Positions 59,266 to 64,000 of a DNA stretch of 64,000 nt are shown here, piece by piece. Made by a program: the position numbers and the translations under genes. How positions within the stretch are numbered: position 1 is the first letter of the stretch; each line of letters starts with the position of its first letter. Source of the DNA: Sulfurimonas sp. (GTDB lineage Bacteria; Campylobacterota; Campylobacteria; Campylobacterales; Sulfurimonadaceae); the NCBI GenBank assembly GCA_028044295.1, contig JAOFSE010000002.1:62001-126000 (forward strand). The letters run 5' to 3'. The notes beneath the pieces were generated by a model. It did no database searches. It had not been told where the DNA came from and saw only the letters and a program-made list of their open reading frames with translations.

Positions 59266-60204
59266 TTATTTTATCCCAATAAAATTAAATAAACCTAATT
59301 TTTTTACTTTATAACTCATATTGATAGCATTTTGTTTTTTAGCATCTTCGTAATCTTTTCTTGAACGAGCAATGAAGGTATGTTGCTTAAATGCTAGGAT
59401 ATTTTTGCTTTTATCAAAGAGAGTAAATTTAACAAGTGATGATGTTTTGTTAAATGAGTAGTCTTGTTCCTCTTTACTAGTAGAGGTGATTAGAAGTCTT
59501 AATGAGTTTTCAACATTAGTGTTCTTGTCCATACTTATATTTTTTTCATCAATATACTTAACTATTACCGGTGAGAAAATTCTTGATCCAACATCTGTAA
59601 GTACATATATGTTTATACTATTTTGTAATGAAGTGTAGTTATTATACATATTTCTTAAGTATTGCACTTCAACTTTATTGTTATTGAGAATATTTCTATA
59701 CCCTACTAATGAAGCTACTTCAGAATATGAAGCCATTAACTCTTCTAAGGCAATAAATCTTTGAATATCATCTTTACCAGCTAACATCTCACTTTGTAGT
59801 TTAAATCTATTGAACTTTGATGTTGATATTGGAGATATTTTGTTTAGTACTTTTATTTTTTCAATTCCAATAAGTACTAAGAAATTACCTTTAAACTCTT
59901 TAGTTTTCATTGTTTCAATCTGTTTTAGAGATAGCTTGTTTGATATCTCTGATGATTTTTTTAGTATCTCTACATAGTTATCATTATCATCAAAAACGGA
60001 TGTTACATGTAGAGATAAATTTTCTCTTAGAGAGATAGTAGCAATATCTTGTGCCTCTTGAAATGTTTTTGCTTCTCCAACACCGTATATATATTCACTG
60101 TCTTGAGAGGGGTTTGTAAACCATGATGGTTTTACTAAAGGTTTTGGTGCAGAACAAGCTGTAAAAAGTGTGATGATTATGGAAAGAGTAATAAGTTTAT
60201 ACAA
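59266..60204 (-). CDS. LPP20-like lipoprotein
   Basis: Lipobox FTAC; PSWFTNPSQDSEYIYGVGEAKTFQEAQDIATISLRENLS. Confidence 0.7.
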   Translation of the reverse strand: MYKLITLSIIITLFTACSAPKPLVKPSWFTNPSQDSEYIYGVGEAKTFQEAQDIATISLRENLSLHVTSVFDDNDNYVEILKKSSEISNKLSLKQIETMKTKEFKGNFLVLIGIEKIKVLNKISPISTSKFNRFKLQSEMLAGKDDIQRFIALEELMASYSEVASLVGYRNILNNNKVEVQYLRNMYNNYTSLQNSINIYVLTDVGSRIFSPVIVKYIDEKNISMDKNTNVENSLRLLITSTSKEEQDYSFNKTSSLVKFTLFDKSKNILAFKQHTFIARSRKDYEDAKKQNAINMSYKVKKLGLFNFIGIK

Positions 60205-60271
60205 GATGTTTCCCTTAAGTTTTTATTTGAATTATTCTATCAAAAAAGAATTAAAACAGTATAATCAATTT

Positions 60272-60715
60272 ATGAAATATTACTCTTATGAAGATTTTAA
60301 AATCGATACTAATAAACTTATATATCAACTAAAAGACTTAGGTATAGATTCTATTGTTGGGATTGCTCGAGGTGGACTGACACTTTCTCATGCAGTAGCT
60401 GAAGGGTTAAATATTAGAGACGTACAAAGCATCAGAACAGAGCTATATGACTCTACATGTAAAAGAGACGAGCTTAGTATTTTTGGTGAGTGTAATCTAA
60501 AAGAGAAAAAGAAGGTTTTAGTTTTAGATGATATTTCTGATAGTGGCGATACTTTAGTTGCAGTTATGAAACACTTAGAAGATGAATATAAAAATATTGA
60601 ATTTATTTCTGCCACACTGTTTTATAAAAAAACATCTAGCTACGAACCAAGTTTGTGGATGAACGAGGCTAATGATTGGATAGAATTCTTTTGGGAAAAA
60701 GACTTTAAAAATTAA
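60272..60715 (+). CDS. Phosphoribosyltransferase family protein
   Basis: SIVGIARGGLTLSHAVAEGL...KVLVLDDISDSGDTLVAV PRPP-binding loop; start moved to ATG 60272. Confidence 0.82.
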   Translation: MKYYSYEDFKIDTNKLIYQLKDLGIDSIVGIARGGLTLSHAVAEGLNIRDVQSIRTELYDSTCKRDELSIFGECNLKEKKKVLVLDDISDSGDTLVAVMKHLEDEYKNIEFISATLFYKKTSSYEPSLWMNEANDWIEFFWEKDFKN

Positions 60716-60718
60716 AGC

Positions 60719-61471
60719 CTATTTTCTTTTAGCTTTTATCATCTCGTAAGCTTGATTTATCTCTTGAGTTTTTTCAGTTGCTTCTTGCATATAAGCCTCG
60801 TCTTTACCCTGTGACTTTATAATATCTGGATGATACTCACGAACTTTTTTACGGTAAGCTTTTTTGATAACACTCATGTCATCATTTTCACTTACACCTA
60901 GAAGATCATATGCGTCAGATATATTCGCTGATGGATGAACATTTTTCATCATCTGCTCAAACTGATCAAATATAGCATGGTAAGCATCTGGGTCAAATTC
61001 AAAAGCCTCAGCAATTGTTACTAAAACTTCATCCTCTCCTTTACTTACTTCACCATCGACAAATGCAAGTTGAATTAAAAAGCCCATAAACTGTTGTTGT
61101 TTTGACTTGTCTCTTTTTATAGCATTACTTAAAGTATGGGCAACTTCTTCAAGGTTATCAAATCTGTCTTTTTCTTCGTTGAATATCTCTTTTAAAATAT
61201 CTTTAGTTTTTTGTGGCTCTGGAAAAACAGCAGAGATGTCATCAAACATTATGCTGATAAGTTCAGCTTCAAGAGCATCTACTTTTCCATCGGCTTTAGC
61301 CACTTTGGCAACAAGTGCTACAAAAAGACCTAAATCACTTTTTGCTAAAGACTCTTTAGAAACAGAAAAGTTTTTTAATGCTTCTTGTGAGTAAGCAGTA
61401 TATTGTGAGTAACTTTTAAAAACTGAGTAAAAAACGTATCCTAAAATCGCAAAAATTATTAAATTCATCAT
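60719..61471 (-). CDS. TerB + DnaJ domain membrane co-chaperone (DjlA-like)
   Basis: N-terminal TM, TerB-like region, C-terminal DAYDLLGVSENDDMSVIKKAYRKKVREYHPD (HPD). Confidence 0.85.
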   Translation of the reverse strand: MMNLIIFAILGYVFYSVFKSYSQYTAYSQEALKNFSVSKESLAKSDLGLFVALVAKVAKADGKVDALEAELISIMFDDISAVFPEPQKTKDILKEIFNEEKDRFDNLEEVAHTLSNAIKRDKSKQQQFMGFLIQLAFVDGEVSKGEDEVLVTIAEAFEFDPDAYHAIFDQFEQMMKNVHPSANISDAYDLLGVSENDDMSVIKKAYRKKVREYHPDIIKSQGKDEAYMQEATEKTQEINQAYEMIKAKRK

Positions 61472-61534
61472 TGTTAGACCTTATGTATTGTATTTATTTT
61501 GATAATTATAGAAAAGAGAAGTTAATAGATGGTT

Positions 61535-62326
61535 TTATTTATAAACCTCGTGTTTAACTCTTGAAGCTGTTATTTGACCTATCCAAAATATTTCACCAAT
61601 AAGTGCTTCACTCATATAACCATCAGAATCGAAAGCTACTAGTAAATCTACTATAGAGTCATCTTCATCTGCTGGCTTTACATGTAAGTTATATATCTCT
61701 TTAGTATCTTTAGAAAAGTTCAATCCTGCTAGTTTTTTCTCTTCACCTTCTAAAAATGAGAGAGTAACTTTATTTTTATTGTTATATGCACCTACAGCAA
61801 GAAGCTCATACTCTTTTGTTTTAGCATTAGAGTTTTCTCTAGCATTTAAAAAAGCTGTTAGCGAGTCAGAAGCCACATAGGTGTCTAAAGTTTTTTCTTT
61901 ACGTGATGTTTCATTGACATCCTCTATACACATCTCAAATTTTATTGCATCAAATTTAGTTTTAGAAACTATTTTTTCCTTATCTTCAACTAAATGAACT
62001 TTCTTCTGTGAGTGATTAAAAGTGTAGTTCTGAACTCTACTTTTTCTATCATTTCTTTTTATTTTTACAAAACTATCAGGAATATATTTCCCATTAACTA
62101 TCCTACCTATACTTGTAAACCTTTCAACTCTATTTGAAGTCAAAGTTGCTGCAACACCGATTATGACAGCATCAAGATGAGCCTTGTACTTATCTTCATC
62201 TACCTCTACATGTAGGTCTGCGTAACCAACTTGTCCGAACATCCCTACATTTACATGATACTTCGAAAAAAATCCACCAGCATTTACTAGAGAAAGACCT
62301 AAAATAAGTAGTACAAAAAATTTCAT
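61535..62326 (-). CDS. DUF3108-like exported protein
   Basis: Signal peptide; FTSIGRIVNGKYIPDSFVKIKRNDRKSRVQNYTFNHSQKKVHL. Confidence 0.6.
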   Translation of the reverse strand: MKFFVLLILGLSLVNAGGFFSKYHVNVGMFGQVGYADLHVEVDEDKYKAHLDAVIIGVAATLTSNRVERFTSIGRIVNGKYIPDSFVKIKRNDRKSRVQNYTFNHSQKKVHLVEDKEKIVSKTKFDAIKFEMCIEDVNETSRKEKTLDTYVASDSLTAFLNARENSNAKTKEYELLAVGAYNNKNKVTLSFLEGEEKKLAGLNFSKDTKEIYNLHVKPADEDDSIVDLLVAFDSDGYMSEALIGEIFWIGQITASRVKHEVYK

Positions 62327-63370
62327 TTATATATTTCCAAAGTAAAAATCTAAGTTTAATCTTATCATGTAATTAGCTTTATAATCATACTGTCGATGAA
62401 AACTAACACCTGGTTGCACTTCATAAGAGAACCATTTTCTCCATACACTTTTACGCCAATTTAGAGTAGTTGAGTAATCATTTATACCAGAATATGGTGT
62501 GTCATATTCATCAACTTTATATTTCGTATTTCCACTAAAAGACTGAGAAAGACTGAGACCACTTTTACCTTTAATAGTATGGTAGTATGTAGATGAAAGA
62601 CTATAGTCCATACCATCTATGTGAGACTGTGATTGACGACGAAGACCAAACCTTAGCATGGAAGTATCTTTTAATTTTCTATCAAAGTAAACAATTGAGG
62701 TTTCCCTCCAATCATCTTTTATAGAAAATTTAAACTCCTGGATAGGTTCTATAGTCCATTTTCCTGTGTTAAATACTTTAGAATATCTAGCCCTTGCATA
62801 TAAGTTTAGACCACTCGTACCTATAGAATATCTTGACTTAATACCATGATATTCTGGTGAGAAGTAATTGACACCAATATCTGGTAGATTTTCAATGTCA
62901 TCTTCTGGATTTGTTTCGTCTATATAGCTATCTTTAATATTATCTATAAAGAGATTGAAGTTCTTCTTTGTTCTGCTAAGTGGAATATGGGCTCTGATTT
63001 TATAGTTATATCTTGTAGATTCTTTTGATTGAAGTAGCGTTGACAAACGAAGTCTTATAAAAGTCTTATTGGTCTCATTTAAGAATTTTTCATTTTGAAA
63101 AAACTCATCAATGGCATTTTCATTGCCACTATAAAAAGCTTTATCAAGTCTATCTTCTAAATCGTTACATGTAGAATCACTTAGTGAGTCACTGAACATG
63201 CCTCCTAAACTTTTATCTATATAATTAAAAAGGGTATTTACATCTTGGGATATGTTCTTTTGTTTAGTATCTATATATTCTTGAAAATCATATTTTTCTT
63301 GTACTTCTTGAGCATGAAGAGTAGTTAAAAATAGTACATGTGCAAAAAAAATTGTTATACGAAAAAACAT
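62327..63370 (-). CDS. Exported, probably outer-membrane beta-barrel protein of unknown function
   Basis: Signal peptide ...LHA^QEV; alternating aromatic/polar strands; terminates 1 nt from the DUF3108-like gene start. Confidence 0.55.
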   Translation of the reverse strand: MFFRITIFFAHVLFLTTLHAQEVQEKYDFQEYIDTKQKNISQDVNTLFNYIDKSLGGMFSDSLSDSTCNDLEDRLDKAFYSGNENAIDEFFQNEKFLNETNKTFIRLRLSTLLQSKESTRYNYKIRAHIPLSRTKKNFNLFIDNIKDSYIDETNPEDDIENLPDIGVNYFSPEYHGIKSRYSIGTSGLNLYARARYSKVFNTGKWTIEPIQEFKFSIKDDWRETSIVYFDRKLKDTSMLRFGLRRQSQSHIDGMDYSLSSTYYHTIKGKSGLSLSQSFSGNTKYKVDEYDTPYSGINDYSTTLNWRKSVWRKWFSYEVQPGVSFHRQYDYKANYMIRLNLDFYFGNI

Positions 63371-63442
63371 ATGACTTTCCTCCCCTACCTATATTAATTA
63401 TATCGACATTTTTATTAAAATAAGATGGGTATAATTTCGTTT

Positions 63443-64000
63443 ATGAAATTAATTAAAGAATTAAATAGTGGTGTGAAGTATATGCTTTTAGCATCTTTTC
63501 TTTTCGCATTTATGGGAGCATTTGCTAAGCTTGCTTCCGAGAGCATACCATCACTTGAAGTTGTATTTTTTAGAAATATTTTTGGTGTAATTATCATAGG
63601 TTATGCAGTGTACAAAACACCAATGGTACACAAAGGTGGTAGACCTTTTTTACTCTTTTTTCGTGGGTTTATGGGTTTTATTGCAGTTCTTGCATATTTT
63701 TATAATATCGCAAATATACCCCTGGGGGATGCTGTTACTTTTTCTAAAACATCACCTATTTTCACAGCAATATTTGCATGGGCTTTTTTACAAGAAAAAT
63801 TGACACTAAGTGCATGGAGCGCAGTTTTTATAGGTTTTATCGGAATAATTTTGATTACACAACCAACAGGTTTTTCTTTTACTAAGTATGACATTCTTGG
63901 TATCTTTAGTGGAGTAGGTGCTGCTCTTGCATACACTTCTGTAAGAGAGTTGAAAAAACATTATGACACGAGAGCAATTGTACTCTCCTTTACACTCACA
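63443..64000 (+). CDS. EamA/DMT superfamily transporter (3' end outside window)
   Basis: Open frame MKLIKELNSGVKYMLLASFLFAFMGAFAKLASESIPSLEVVFFRNIFGVIIIG...; not in ORF track because it runs off the window. Confidence 0.85.
   Translation, partial: MKLIKELNSGVKYMLLASFLFAFMGAFAKLASESIPSLEVVFFRNIFGVIIIGYAVYKTPMVHKGGRPFLLFFRGFMGFIAVLAYFYNIANIPLGDAVTFSKTSPIFTAIFAWAFLQEKLTLSAWSAVFIGFIGIILITQPTGFSFTKYDILGIFSGVGAALAYTSVRELKKHYDTRAIVLSFTLT

Noticed and set aside
60170-60271. Track N-terminal extension of the phosphoribosyltransferase
   Set aside because: Would overlap the start of the divergent lipoprotein gene; MKYYSYEDF at 60272 is a more natural start.

Overview
The window is chromosomal sequence from an AT-rich bacterium of the Campylobacterota, with a Sulfurimonas-like gene repertoire and order. 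I see no prophage, transposon, rRNA operon or CRISPR array. The core is a tRNA(Thr-Tyr-Gly-Thr)-tuf-rpmG-tRNA(Trp)-secE-nusG-rplKAJL-rpoB-rpoC-rpsL-rpsG-fusA block at about 9.8-27.2 kb. It is flanked by housekeeping genes (prfB, panC, a ftsI-type PBP, fliE/flgC/flgB, priA, comEC, dnaB, ispG, alr, rsmG, ribA, hemB, argF, trpS, hpf, hemJ, der) and several accessory modules. The main observations are: (1) a highly iterated palindrome, CTACATGTAG (core TACATGTA seen about 29 times by eye, including an inverted pair forming a hairpin after rpoC and four copies inside comEC), which resembles a HIP or DNA-uptake-type element; (2) an exported protein that appears to fuse a PDZ/S41 C-terminal-processing protease to a C14 caspase-like domain, plus a second exported caspase-like protein carrying an EF-hand-like loop and encoded after three small lipoprotein genes; (3) a FecR / CHASE2-class III cyclase / GAF-HD-GYP-class II PDE module that may couple cAMP and c-di-GMP signalling; (4) a set of genes whose -10 boxes lie 6-7 nt from the start codon (candidate leaderless mRNAs); (5) a 20-nt inverted repeat (19/20) flanking a tRNA-Thr gene; (6) consecutive hairpins in the rplL-rpoB gap; and (7) abutting or interdigitated stop codons at nearly all convergent gene pairs. 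Function calls come from recognised motifs in the translations only. No database search was run.
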